From Actinomycetospora callitridis (GTDB lineage: Bacteria; Actinomycetota; Actinomycetes; Mycobacteriales; Pseudonocardiaceae): a stretch of 64,000 nucleotides of DNA. The translations under genes and the position numbers were made by a program. Below are positions 50,733-59,361 of the stretch, piece after piece. Within the stretch, counting starts at the first letter, position 1. Each line of letters begins with the position of its first letter. The stretch is taken from assembly GCF_028737265.1 (NCBI RefSeq), contig NZ_JAQZAK010000010.1, positions 124,001 to 188,000 on the forward strand, read 5' to 3'. The notes under the pieces were generated by a model. That model was not told the origin of the DNA, made no database searches, and saw nothing but the letters and a program-made list of their open reading frames with translations.

Positions 50733-51785
50733 GTGCCCGTGCGACTCCGTGACGACCTCGCCGCCCTCCCCGCCTACGTGGCGGGACGCACCGTGCCCGG
50801 CGCGGTGAAGCTCGCGAGCAACGAGATGCCGCTGCCGCCGCTGCCCGCGGTGCTCGACGCGATCGCGCGGGCCGCGGAGGCCGGCAACCGCTACCCCGAC
50901 ATCGCCGTGACCACGCTCACCGCCCGGCTCGCCGAGCACCATGGCATCGACCCGGCCCGCATCGCGGTCGGCTGCGGGTCGGTCGCCCTGTGCGGGCAGC
51001 TCGTGCAGTCGGTGTGCGCGCCCGGCGACGAGGTCGTGTTCGCCTGGCGGTCGTTCGAGGCCTATCCGATCGTCGCGCTGACGGGCCACGCGCGGGCCGT
51101 CCGGGTCCCGCTCACCGCGGGCCACGTCCACGACCTCGACGCCATGGCCGACGCCATCACCGACCGGACGCGGCTGGTCTTCGTCTGCAACCCGAACAAC
51201 CCCACGGGCACCGCCGTCGACGAGGACGCGCTGCGGGCGTTCCTCGCGCGCGTGCCGTCCGACGTCCTGGTGGTGCTCGACGAGGCCTACCGCGAGTTCG
51301 TCAGCGACGCGCGGGTCCCGGACGGGCTGGCGCTCGCCGAGGAGTTCGACAACATCTGCGTGCTGCGGACGTTCTCGAAGGCCCACCGTCTGGCCGGCCT
51401 GCGGGTGGGCTACGCCGTCGCGCCGCCCGAGCTGGCCGCGGCCCTGCGCGGGGTCTCGGTGCCGTTCGCGGTGTCCGCGCCGGCGCAGGCCGCCGCACTG
51501 GCGGCGCTGGACAGCCTCGACGAGCTGCTCGCCGACTGCGCGGGCGCGGTCGCCGAGGTCGGGCGGATGACCTCGGAGCTGCGCACCCTCGGGTACGAGG
51601 TGCCGCCGTCGCAGGCCAACTTCGTCTGGCTCCCGCTGGCCGACCGGGCGACCGCGTTCTCCGAGCACGCGCTGGAGAACAAGGTGGTCGTCCGCGCGTT
51701 CGCGGGCGACGGCGTGCGGGTCAGCGCCGGGACGTCCGAGGAGGTCGACCTCTTCCTCTCGGCCGCCGGCTCGTTCCCGCGCTGA
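50733..51785 (+). CDS. HisC/Pat-like aminotransferase
   Basis: 350 aa fold type I PLP enzyme: KLASNEMPLPPLPAVLDAIA, YPD, VGCGSVALCGQL, FVCNPNNPTGTAV, VVLDEAYREF, RTFSKAHRLAGLRVGYA (PLP Lys). Sequence is typical of histidinol-phosphate or phenylalanine (Pat) aminotransferases of actinobacteria. As no his gene is nearby, Pat-type aromatic aminotransferase is at least as likely. The GTG at 50733 follows TACCGT by 7 nt (leaderless); a longer frame upstream is implausible. The last 376 bases are overlapped antisense by the acyltransferase gene. Confidence 0.9.
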   Translation: MPVRLRDDLAALPAYVAGRTVPGAVKLASNEMPLPPLPAVLDAIARAAEAGNRYPDIAVTTLTARLAEHHGIDPARIAVGCGSVALCGQLVQSVCAPGDEVVFAWRSFEAYPIVALTGHARAVRVPLTAGHVHDLDAMADAITDRTRLVFVCNPNNPTGTAVDEDALRAFLARVPSDVLVVLDEAYREFVSDARVPDGLALAEEFDNICVLRTFSKAHRLAGLRVGYAVAPPELAAALRGVSVPFAVSAPAQAAALAALDSLDELLADCAGAVAEVGRMTSELRTLGYEVPPSQANFVWLPLADRATAFSEHALENKVVVRAFAGDGVRVSAGTSEEVDLFLSAAGSFPR

Positions 51786-52807
51786 GGGGGCCGCCGCACC
51801 AGCCAACGGTGCACCGGGCGCTCGACGAGCACGGTGAGCGCCCAGCCGAGCACCACGGCGACCGCCACCACGAGCACCAGCCGCGGCCAGCCGTGGACGC
51901 CGAAGCGCGCCTCCAGGCCCCAGGCGACGAAGTAGCCGATCTGCTGGTTCACCAGGTAGATGCCGTAGGACAGCCCGGCGAGCCAGGTGACGACGCGCGG
52001 GAGCGCGCCGACCCGCAGCACGCTCCAGTCCCGTCCGGCGGCCGCCGCGGTGATCCCCGCGACGGCGACCGCGAGCACCAGCACCGACGGCAGGTCGGGC
52101 GTGTGGACGTACTCGGCGGCGAGCCCGGTGGCGACGAGGGCGGCGAGGTGCGGGGCGCTCACCCGGCCGCGCGACCAGAGCCACACGGCCAGCCCGATCC
52201 CGAAGACCTGCCAGCGGTACATCACGAAGCCCTCGAACGCCGAGGCGACGAGGCCGTCCGGCGGGGCCGTCCGCATCACGACGACGGGCAGGACGATCAC
52301 GGTCCAGGCCACGGCCGGCAGCGTCCAGCGGCGGCGCCAGACGTCGCGGCCCAGCCACGCGGCCGCGACCGCGGCGAGGGTGAACATCGTCAGCTGGGCG
52401 GGCAGCGTCCAGTAGGAGTGGTCGATGTAGGTGACGCGCGAGTCCCAGCCCTGCAGCAGCAGGAGGTTGCCGATGAGGTCGCGACCGCTGGGGCGCCAGT
52501 AGCCGTACTGCGCCGCGTAGAGGGTCGCGAGGTAGGTCACCACCACGGCGACGGCGTACGCGGGCAGGAGGCGGGCGAGCCGGTCGGCCCACCAGCGCGC
52601 GGGCGGACGCGTCGCGAGCGTGACGCAGACGAAGTACGCCGAGACGACCATGAGCGTGTTGGCGCCCGCCTGGATGCTCCAGGTGAACGGCGTGGGCGTC
52701 ACCCACGGCAGCACGTCGCTGACGGTGTACGTGGCGTGCTGGACGACCACGCTCGCCACGGCGGCGACGCGCAGCACGTCCCAGCTCAGCTGGCGAGGTC
52801 GGCTCAT
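51410..52807 (-). CDS. Acyltransferase-3 family membrane protein with abnormal C-terminal tail
   Basis: 465 aa. Residues ~1-345 are an OafA/YrhL-type acyltransferase: SWDVLRVAAVASVVVQHATY with the conserved His, ~10 spans, and SYGIYLVNQQIGYFVAW near the end. It would O-acylate a surface glycan. After VERPVHRWLVRRPPQ (~345) there is no stop codon until 51410, so the frame reads ~120 Ser/Ala/Thr-rich residues antisense through the aminotransferase gene. This is probably a lost stop codon; the tail is low complexity and unlike the family. Confidence 0.85.
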   Translation of the reverse strand: MSRPRQLSWDVLRVAAVASVVVQHATYTVSDVLPWVTPTPFTWSIQAGANTLMVVSAYFVCVTLATRPPARWWADRLARLLPAYAVAVVVTYLATLYAAQYGYWRPSGRDLIGNLLLLQGWDSRVTYIDHSYWTLPAQLTMFTLAAVAAAWLGRDVWRRRWTLPAVAWTVIVLPVVVMRTAPPDGLVASAFEGFVMYRWQVFGIGLAVWLWSRGRVSAPHLAALVATGLAAEYVHTPDLPSVLVLAVAVAGITAAAAGRDWSVLRVGALPRVVTWLAGLSYGIYLVNQQIGYFVAWGLEARFGVHGWPRLVLVVAVAVVLGWALTVLVERPVHRWLVRRPPQRGNEPAAERKRSTSSDVPALTRTPSPANARTTTLFSSACSENAVARSASGSQTKLACDGGTSYPRVRSSEVIRPTSATAPAQSASSSSRLSSAASAAACAGADTANGTETPRRAAASSGGATA

Positions 52808-52875
52808 CGCGACCGGACGCTAGGAACGCCCCCTGAGGAGGGGCTGAGACGACCCCACGGCGGGCCTGAGGTTCG

Positions 52876-53523
52876 TCAGTCCCGCAGCTCGGAGGCGGGG
52901 ACGCGGCGCGTGACGTCGCACACCGGCCCGTCGCGGCGCCCTTCGGTGAGACGCACGGCACCGAGGCAGAACTGCAGCCAGAGCCCGGCCTGGATCTCGC
53001 GACCGATCGCGAGGCGCCGGTAGACGATCTCGGCCCCGCGGTCCCCGGCCCGCGCCCAGGCCTCGATCGTGAACTCGACGACGCCCGCCCCGTCGTCGGA
53101 CGCGCGGAACTCGATGACGCCGGCCTCGAGGTGCCCGTCGAGCGTTCCGAGGCGGAACCCGGAGGCGTTGCGGGAGAGCACCCGCACCGGACCGTCCCAC
53201 GGCGCCGGCATGTACACCCGGTACTCGTCGCCGACGCGCATCGTGCCGGGCTCCCCGCGCTCGCGGGCGAACGTGACGACGTGCGGCGGGACCGCGCGGT
53301 CGAGGTCCTGCGACAGCGTCTCGATCAGCTCGGCGGCGCCGTGCGTCGCGTCGACGGCGCGGACCGTGAACGTGCGGTGGTACAGCGGTCCGTGCCCGTC
53401 GGCGACGGTCTTCGTCCGGCGATCGACCAGGGCGAGCGGCCACGGTGCGGGCAGATCGGTGGCATCACCCTCGGCCCGGTGCCGCTCGGTGATCGGCAGG
53501 GTCCGCAGGTGGCGGACGGCCAT
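52876..53523 (-). CDS. DUF1990-like protein
   Basis: 215 aa from the ATG at 53523; in-frame starts at 53529 and 53625 are possible. PLYHRTFTVRAVDATHGAAE, VPPHVVTFARERGEPGTMRV, GDEYRVYMPAPWDGPVRVL, GFRLGTLDGHLEAGVIEFRA and VEFTIEAWARAGD follow the strand pattern of the DUF1990/UPF0548 family, though less typically than the neighbour at 53690. Function unknown, soluble. The two genes diverge from the tandem-repeat region. Confidence 0.7.
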   Translation of the reverse strand: MAVRHLRTLPITERHRAEGDATDLPAPWPLALVDRRTKTVADGHGPLYHRTFTVRAVDATHGAAELIETLSQDLDRAVPPHVVTFARERGEPGTMRVGDEYRVYMPAPWDGPVRVLSRNASGFRLGTLDGHLEAGVIEFRASDDGAGVVEFTIEAWARAGDRGAEIVYRRLAIGREIQAGLWLQFCLGAVRLTEGRRDGPVCDVTRRVPASELRD

Positions 53524-53633
53524 GGCCACCGCCCCCCAGGCGCGCCGGAGGCGTCCGATCGGCGGGCGATGACTCAGGAGGCGTCGGGGCACCCCGAGCG
53601 GGTAGCCGTCGGGCGCTGACAGCATGCGCCGTC

Positions 53634-53698
53634 GTGAGGACCCGCCCCGTGAGGACCACCTGTGAGGACCACCCCGTGAGGACCGGCCCGTGAGGCTC
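53634..53698. repeat. Five tandem GTGAGG(AC)C repeats
   Basis: Units start at 53634, 53649, 53662, 53676 and 53690 (spacings 15, 13, 14, 14). The core GTGAGGACC is exact in four copies and changed to GTGAGGCTC in the last, which is the start codon of the DUF1990 gene. Because GAGGA resembles a ribosome binding site and GTG a start, the array offers several start/RBS pairs in a row. Confidence 0.8.
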
Positions 53699-54367
53699 GG
53701 TCCCCACCCCGACCCCGCCCGAGGCCTGCGGGACATCGCGGCCTACGACATCAACTACGACCCGGCGGACACCGACGGTCGCGGCTGGCACCACGATCGG
53801 GAACGCCACCTCCTCGGCGACGAGGAGCCCGGCGAGCCCGTGCCGGGCGGGCCGTTCGAGATCGCGTGCCGCCTCGTGCACGACTACGAGTTCGCCGACC
53901 CGAAGATCATGCACGCGTACTTCCACGCCGACGCGCCACTCGTCGGGCGGGACATGCTGCTGGAGGGCCGGTTCGTCGTCCTGCGCTTCCCGATGGGCGT
54001 GCGCGTCGACGTCGAGGTCGACGAGGTCCGCGACCGCGCGGACGGCACCCGCGAACGCTCGTGGGGCTGGAGCTACCGGACGCTCGAGCACCACCTCGAG
54101 CGCGGACGGCTGCTCTACGAGGTGGTCAAGAACCTCGACACCGGGCGCGTGGAGTTCGTCATCACCGGCGTCTCCAGCCGCGCCCGCATCCGGAACCCGG
54201 TGATCGCCCTCGGCTTCGGTGTCTTCGGCCGCTGGACGCAGACGCGGTTCTACTCGAGGGCGGGCCGACGCCTCGCCCAGCTGGTCGCGGAGGTCTACGC
54301 GGGGGGCGAGCGCCCGGTGCCCGACCGGATCGGACCCGGCGACGTGGTGGTGGCGCCGTCGGGCTGA
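53690..54367 (+). CDS. DUF1990 family protein
   Basis: 225 aa. VHDYEFADPKIMHAYFHADA, GRDMLLEGRFVVLRFPMGVR, WGWSYRTLEHHLERGRLLYE and RNPVIALGFGVFGRWTQTRF are strongly DUF1990 (UPF0548, also found in plants). The function is unknown; the family lacks catalytic hallmarks. The GTG start is the last unit of the tandem repeat and the preceding unit supplies a GAGGA site. Adjacent to another DUF1990-like gene facing the other way, possibly an old duplication. Confidence 0.88.
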   Translation: MRLGPHPDPARGLRDIAAYDINYDPADTDGRGWHHDRERHLLGDEEPGEPVPGGPFEIACRLVHDYEFADPKIMHAYFHADAPLVGRDMLLEGRFVVLRFPMGVRVDVEVDEVRDRADGTRERSWGWSYRTLEHHLERGRLLYEVVKNLDTGRVEFVITGVSSRARIRNPVIALGFGVFGRWTQTRFYSRAGRRLAQLVAEVYAGGERPVPDRIGPGDVVVAPSG

Positions 54368-54374
54368 CGCGCCC

Positions 54375-55235
54375 TCACCGGCCGCGAGGTCGCAGACGGG
54401 CGTCGAGCAGCCACGGGCGGTAGAGCGGTCGCAGCCGGGCGGAGCTCAGGATCGACAGGTCGTCGAGCGGCGCCCACTCCCCGGGCCGGTCGAACATCCG
54501 CGGCCGGCCGACGAACCAGTGGTGCCGGTGCGCGGTGACCTCCGTGAGCAGCTCGGCGGAGGTCACCGGCGCCGCGTCGTCCCGGGCGCTGCCGAACCCG
54601 AAGACCGTCTCGACGCCCCGGACGGCGTTGGCGGCGCGGATCGACGTCTGCAGGGTCCGGTAGTCGTTGCGGTCGTTCTCGCCCGCGTGCTGATCGAGCA
54701 TCCGGGCGCTGGTGCGCAGGTGGTCCTCGCCGCACGGGACCATCAGCGTGGGACGCGGGAGATCGATCCAGAGCGGCCACATCCACCAGGTCAGCGGGCG
54801 CCTCGAGGTCCACACCAGCCGGCGGATCGCCCGCGCGACGGTCTCGTGGCCGTGGTGGCCGTCACGGGGGTGCGGGCCGATCACGAGCTCGGCGTCGTGG
54901 CGCTCGACGATCCCGGCCAGCTCGCGGGTCAGGATCCGGCGGGTACGGGCGTGGTCGTCGCCGCGGGAGAGCCCCGGCAGCGACGGCGACTCCTCATGGG
55001 TGAACCCGGCGACGCGCAGCGCGGCCGCGAGCTCGGCGCGCCGCCGCTCGTGGTCCGCGGGACGGCCGAGGCCCGCTGCGACGTTGACGACGTGCCAGCC
55101 GAGGTCCCGGAGGGAGAGCAGGGTGCACGGCGCGCCGAGGCTCTCGTCGTCGGGGTGCGGCGAGACGTGGACGACGGTGGGCACGGGACGCTCCGAAGGC
55201 AGCGGTAGGACAGCGGCAGGGGGCGGCAGGGGCAC
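54375..55235 (-). CDS. PIG-L/LmbE family deacetylase
   Basis: 286 aa. VVHVSPHPDDESLGAPCTLL contains the HPDD zinc site and catalytic Asp; PHPRDGHHGHETVARAI supplies the second His pair. The family removes N-acetyl groups from GlcNAc-type substrates (MshB, Mca, LmbE). This one is not clearly MshB or Mca. Start GTG at 55235. Convergent with the DUF1990 gene, only 7 bp apart. Confidence 0.88.
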   Translation of the reverse strand: MPLPPPAAVLPLPSERPVPTVVHVSPHPDDESLGAPCTLLSLRDLGWHVVNVAAGLGRPADHERRRAELAAALRVAGFTHEESPSLPGLSRGDDHARTRRILTRELAGIVERHDAELVIGPHPRDGHHGHETVARAIRRLVWTSRRPLTWWMWPLWIDLPRPTLMVPCGEDHLRTSARMLDQHAGENDRNDYRTLQTSIRAANAVRGVETVFGFGSARDDAAPVTSAELLTEVTAHRHHWFVGRPRMFDRPGEWAPLDDLSILSSARLRPLYRPWLLDARLRPRGR

Positions 55236-55315
55236 CGAAGGCTAGGTCGTGGGCCCCGCTTCGTCGCGGGGACGACCGGGCACCCCTGCTGCTGCCGGCG
55301 CCGGGAGGGCCACCC

Positions 55316-55507
55316 ATGTCCGCACAGGAGCGCGACGACGATCCACCCGACCGGCTGGCGGACGCCGTCGAGGACGCCATGGAGCCCGAGCTCCGGCGGA
55401 GCCTCGCGCCCCTCCCCGAGCGGCCGGACGAGGACCGTGCCCGGCCCCCGAAGGAGCGCGAGGACGCGATCCTCGAGGACCTCCGCGAGCGCCGCGACGA
55501 CGGGTGA
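55316..55507 (+). CDS. Small acidic/charged protein (63 aa)
   Basis: ATG at 55316 with GGGAGG 7 nt upstream. About half the residues are charged (MSAQERDDDPPDRLADAVED, KEREDAILEDLRERRDDG), so it is a soluble helical or disordered protein. Unknown function. Located 265 bp upstream of the ole operon. Confidence 0.62.
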   Translation: MSAQERDDDPPDRLADAVEDAMEPELRRSLAPLPERPDEDRARPPKEREDAILEDLRERRDDG

Positions 55508-55640
55508 ACGCACCGGTAGGGCACAACCGACCGCTCGGCGACTGCGGCGAATGTCGCACGTCGCGCCCCACCGAGAATCGCAGGAAGCGTGTATTTTGCG
55601 CCGATTCCGGATATCGCCGCGTTCCTCGGACAGTCGCGAC

Positions 55641-55772
55641 GCCGAACTGATCCGTTCGGCTCAGCACCGGACAGCGCGTTCCTGTTACCCGGGTTCGTGT
55701 GACCGAAAGTAGCGCATTCAGGAAACCGCGCGCAATCCGACGGAGAATCCCGATCTCACGCATTCTGGCGAC
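55641..55772 (+). promoter_or_regulatory. ole operon control region with 7-6-7 palindrome and leaderless promoter
   Basis: The region 55508-55772 is less GC-rich than its surroundings. It contains GCCGAAC-N6-GTTCGGC (55641-55660), a perfect dyad suited to a TetR-type dimer, and CATTCT (55761-55766) 6 nt before the oleA ATG as a -10 box. No ribosome binding site is seen, consistent with a leaderless message. Confidence 0.55.
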
Positions 55773-56801
55773 ATGCGAGCGACCAAGAGGTACACCCATG
55801 TCGCCATCCGGGGCCTGGCGCACGTGGATGCCCCCCACGTCGTCACCTCCGCCGACCTCGAGGAGCGGCTCGCGGAGGCGTTCGGGCGCCTCAAGATCAG
55901 CAACGGCCTGCTGGAGAAGCTCGCGGGCATCCGCGAGCGCCGCGTCTGGGACGAGGGGACGATGCCCAGCGAGGTCGCCGCGCAGGCCGGCGAGGAGGCC
56001 CTCGCCCGCAGCGGGGTCGCTCGCGAGGACATCGGCGCGCTGATCAACACCTCGGTGAGCCGCGACCACCTCGAGCCCTCGACGGCGAGCATCGTCCACG
56101 GCCGCATGGAACTGTCGCCCGAGGCCGTGAACTTCGATCTCGGCAACGCGTGCCTCGGATTCCTCGACGGCATGAACGTGGTGTCGACGATGATCGAGGC
56201 CGGCGAGATCGACCACGGCCTCGTCGTCGCCGGCGAGACCAGCCGATTCGCGATGGACTCGACGGTCGCGCGGCTCTCCGGCCCGGACGCGTCGCGGGCG
56301 ATGTTCCACGAGCAGTTCGCCACGCTGACCGTCGGCTCGGGGGCCGTGGGGATGGTGCTCTCGCGCGCCGACGGACCGGGCGGGCACCGCTACCTCGGCG
56401 GGCTCGGTCGCGCGTCCACGGCCGGCAACTCCGGGCTCTGCATCGGGCAGGCCGACGAGATGCGCACCGACACCAAGGGCCTCCTGATGGCCGGCATGGA
56501 GCTCGGGGGGCGCACGTGGAAGGAGGCCGTCGCGGCGTTCGACTGGGACGCCGAGGGCTACGACACGTACTGCCTGCACCAGGTCAGCAAGGTCCACACC
56601 CGCGCGGTGGCCGACCAGATGGGTCTGCCGATCGAGCGCTTCCCGTCGCTCTTCCCCCGCTTCGGCAACATCGGCCCCGCCGGGGTCCCGACGGTGCTGA
56701 GCAAGGCCGTCGAGGACGGCACCGTCACCGAGGGTTCGCGGGTCATGCTCATGGGCGTCGGCAGCGGCATCAACGCCGCCGCGGCGGAGGTGGCCTGGTG
56801 A
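55773..56801 (+). CDS. oleA: OleA, acyl-CoA head-to-head condensing thiolase
   Basis: 342 aa KAS III-like thiolase. Catalytic Cys in LGNACLGF (~126), His in YCLHQVSKVH (~269) and Asn in FGNIGPAG (~297). The active-site region ISNGLLEKLAGIRERR and the three downstream partners identify it as OleA rather than FabH. It joins two fatty acyl-CoAs in a non-decarboxylative Claisen condensation to a 2-alkyl-3-ketoalkanoate, the first step of long-chain olefin synthesis. First gene of a tightly overlapping oleABCD operon. Confidence 0.93.
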   Translation: MRATKRYTHVAIRGLAHVDAPHVVTSADLEERLAEAFGRLKISNGLLEKLAGIRERRVWDEGTMPSEVAAQAGEEALARSGVAREDIGALINTSVSRDHLEPSTASIVHGRMELSPEAVNFDLGNACLGFLDGMNVVSTMIEAGEIDHGLVVAGETSRFAMDSTVARLSGPDASRAMFHEQFATLTVGSGAVGMVLSRADGPGGHRYLGGLGRASTAGNSGLCIGQADEMRTDTKGLLMAGMELGGRTWKEAVAAFDWDAEGYDTYCLHQVSKVHTRAVADQMGLPIERFPSLFPRFGNIGPAGVPTVLSKAVEDGTVTEGSRVMLMGVGSGINAAAAEVAW

Positions 56802-57715
56802 CCGCCGCCGCCACCGTCGAGCTCGACGGCTACCCCTTCGCCCCGAAGACCGTCGAGGTCAACGGGCACGTGATGTCCTACGTCGACGAGGGCGACCCGG
56901 ACGCGCCGCCGGTGCTGCTCGTGCACGGCAACCCGACCTGGTCGTTCTACTACCGCTCGCTGCTGCGCAGCCTCCCCGGCCTCGGGCGCCGGGTGATCGC
57001 GCCCGACCACATCGGGATGGGCCGCTCGGACAAGCCGGCGCTCGACGACTACCCGCACACGCTCGCCCGCCGCGTCGAGGACCTCACGGCGTTCGTCGAC
57101 GCCCTCGGGCTGAGCCGCCCGATCTCGCTGGTGGTGCACGACTGGGGCGGGCCGATCGGGCTGTCCTGGGCGGCCGACCACCCCGGCGCCGTCGACCGGA
57201 TCGTCGTCCTCAACACCGGCGCGTTCCCGCTGCCCGACGACCACGGTCTGCCGTGGATGCTGCGCGCCGCCCGCCTGCCGGTGGTGAGCGACGTGCTCGT
57301 GCGGCGCCTCAACGCGTTCTCGCTCGGCGCCCTCGTGATGGGCACGGGACAGAAGTGGCTGCCGCGCGAGGCGCGCCGCGGGCTGCTCGCGCCCTACGCC
57401 CGCCCGGAGGACCGCGTCGCCGTCCACGCCTTCGTGCAGGACATCCCGCTCGGCCCCGACGACCCGGCACACCCGGTGCTCGAACGGCTCGACGAGCGCC
57501 TCGCCGTGCTCGACACCCTGCCCGTGCAGGTGCACTGGGGGATGAAGGACCCGGTGTTCGACGGCGACATCCTCGCCCGCCTCGAGCAGCGCCTCCCCCA
57601 CGCCGAGGTGCACCGCTACCCCGACGCCGGCCACTACGTCCTCGAGGACGTCCCCGGCCCGATCGTCGAACGGGTCGGCGCCTTCCTGGCGGTGCCTGCG
57701 GCGGGGCCGGCATGA
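56798..57715 (+). CDS. oleB: OleB, beta-lactone decarboxylase (haloalkane-dehalogenase-like)
   Basis: 305 aa alpha/beta hydrolase: VLLVHGNPTWSFYYRSLLRS, LVVHDWGGPIGLSWA (Asp nucleophile ~114) and GHYVLEDVP (His ~285). OleB removes CO2 from the beta-lactone to give a cis-alkene. Start GTG in the oleA stop (GTGA). Micrococcus-type actinobacteria have OleB fused to OleC; here they are separate. Confidence 0.92.
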   Translation: MTAAATVELDGYPFAPKTVEVNGHVMSYVDEGDPDAPPVLLVHGNPTWSFYYRSLLRSLPGLGRRVIAPDHIGMGRSDKPALDDYPHTLARRVEDLTAFVDALGLSRPISLVVHDWGGPIGLSWAADHPGAVDRIVVLNTGAFPLPDDHGLPWMLRAARLPVVSDVLVRRLNAFSLGALVMGTGQKWLPREARRGLLAPYARPEDRVAVHAFVQDIPLGPDDPAHPVLERLDERLAVLDTLPVQVHWGMKDPVFDGDILARLEQRLPHAEVHRYPDAGHYVLEDVPGPIVERVGAFLAVPAAGPA

Positions 57716-59361
57716 CGGTCGTCGACGCCGCCACCCTCGACGCGCTGCTCGACGAGCACGCGCGGTCCCGCCCGGACGCCGCGGCGCTCGTCCTGCCCCG
57801 GCCGGGCCTCGGGGTGCTCGAGTCCCGGCTCGGCGAGCGCGCCACCCAGCGGGTGACGTTCGCCGAGCTCGCGCGCCGGGTCGACGACGTCGCCGCCGGT
57901 CTGCGCGCCACCGGGATCGGCCCGGGCACGCGCACCGCGCTGCTCGTGCCCCCGACCGCCGACTTCTTCGTGCTCGCCTACGCGCTGATGCGGGTGCGCG
58001 CGGTGCCCGTCGTCGTCGACCCGGGCATCGGGCTGCGGCGTGTGCGCAGCTGCCTCAACGAGGCGGCGCCCGAGGCGTTCATCGCCGTCCCGCGCGGCCA
58101 CCTCGCGCGGCGGGCGCTCGGGTGGTGCCCGGACGCCCGGATCGCGATCTGCACCGGCGCGGCGCCGATCCCGGGGACGATCGCGCTGCGACGCCTCGAG
58201 CGGACCGGAGCCCGGGGCCCGCGGATGCCGCTCGTCGCCGAGCGCCCCGCGGCCGACCCGGCCGCGATCCTGTTCACCAGCGGCAGCACCGGAGCACCCA
58301 AGGGCGTCGAGCACCGCGACGAGGGCCTGCTCGCCCAAGCCGGGCTCGTCGGCGGGCTCTACGGCCTCGGGCCCGGCGACGTCAGCCTCGCGACGTTCCC
58401 GCCCTTCGCCCTGTTCGGGCCCGCGCTCGGGATGACGACCGTCGTGCCGCGCATGGACCCGACCCGCCCGGCGCGCGTCGTCCCCGGCCGTCTCGTCCGC
58501 GCGGTGGAACGCACCGGCGCCACGGTCATGTTCGGGTCGCCGGCCGTCCTCGACCGCCTCGGGCGCGGCGCCCCGGACGGCACGCTGCTGCCGACGCTGC
58601 GCACCGTGATCTCGGCGGGCGCACCGGTGCCGCGCGACGTCCAGCGCCGCGTGCTGGCCCTGCTGGCGCCGGGCGCTCAGGTGCACACGCCGTACGGAGC
58701 GACCGAGGCCCTGCCCGTCGCGACGATCGGCAGCGACGAGCTGCTCGACCTGCCCGACGACGGGATCTGCGTCGGCCGCCCGGTGCCCGGCGTCGACGTC
58801 GCGCTCATGCGCGTCACCGACGGGCCGGTCGCCGCGCTGACGCCGGACATGCGGGTGCCCGACGGCGAGGTCGGCGAGGTCGTCGTCCGCGGACCCGTCG
58901 TGAGCCGCGCCTACGCCGAGCGCCCGGAGGCGACCGCGGCCGCGAAGCTCGACTGGGACGGCAGGCTCGCGCACCGGATGGGCGACCTCGCGTCGATCGA
59001 CGAGGCGGGGCGGTTGTGGTTCGCCGGGCGGGTCACGCACGTGGTGCCGACCGCCGACGGCCCGCTCTACAGCGTGCCGTGCGAGGAGGTCCTCAACCAC
59101 GACCCCGCCGTCCGCCGCAGTGCGCTGGTCGGCGTCGGCTCGGGGCCCGTCCGCGAGCCCGTGTTCGTCGTCGAGCTGGCCGACGGCGCCCGCCTGACCG
59201 ACGACGTGCGGGAGCGCCTGCTCGCCGTCGCCGCCTCCGACGCGCGGACCCGCGCCGTGCGCACCGTCCTGCCCCACCGCGCACTGCCCGTCGATCCGCG
59301 GCACAACTCCAAGATCGACCGAGAGGCGCTCGGGCGCTGGGCTGCCGAGGAGCTGTCGTGA
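57712..59361 (+). CDS. oleC: OleC, beta-lactone synthetase (AMP-binding family)
   Basis: 549 aa ANL-superfamily enzyme: LFTSGSTGAPKGVEH (~186, P-loop), YGATEALPVA, and HRMGDLASIDEAGRLWFAGR near the end; PRHNSKIDREAL carries the usual catalytic Lys region. OleC closes the beta-hydroxy acid to a cis-beta-lactone using ATP. ATG in an ATGA overlap with oleB. The neighbours make this assignment firm although fatty-acyl-AMP ligases look similar. Confidence 0.92.
   Translation: MTVVDAATLDALLDEHARSRPDAAALVLPRPGLGVLESRLGERATQRVTFAELARRVDDVAAGLRATGIGPGTRTALLVPPTADFFVLAYALMRVRAVPVVVDPGIGLRRVRSCLNEAAPEAFIAVPRGHLARRALGWCPDARIAICTGAAPIPGTIALRRLERTGARGPRMPLVAERPAADPAAILFTSGSTGAPKGVEHRDEGLLAQAGLVGGLYGLGPGDVSLATFPPFALFGPALGMTTVVPRMDPTRPARVVPGRLVRAVERTGATVMFGSPAVLDRLGRGAPDGTLLPTLRTVISAGAPVPRDVQRRVLALLAPGAQVHTPYGATEALPVATIGSDELLDLPDDGICVGRPVPGVDVALMRVTDGPVAALTPDMRVPDGEVGEVVVRGPVVSRAYAERPEATAAAKLDWDGRLAHRMGDLASIDEAGRLWFAGRVTHVVPTADGPLYSVPCEEVLNHDPAVRRSALVGVGSGPVREPVFVVELADGARLTDDVRERLLAVAASDARTRAVRTVLPHRALPVDPRHNSKIDREALGRWAAEELS

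Noticed and set aside
53634..53698. CRISPR array
   Set aside because: Units of 9 bp with 4-6-bp gaps are far too short for CRISPR repeats and spacers, and no cas gene is present in the window.
56150..56797. Upstream extension of oleB
   Set aside because: It is out-of-frame oleA sequence; the GTG at 56798 gives the correct alpha/beta-hydrolase start.
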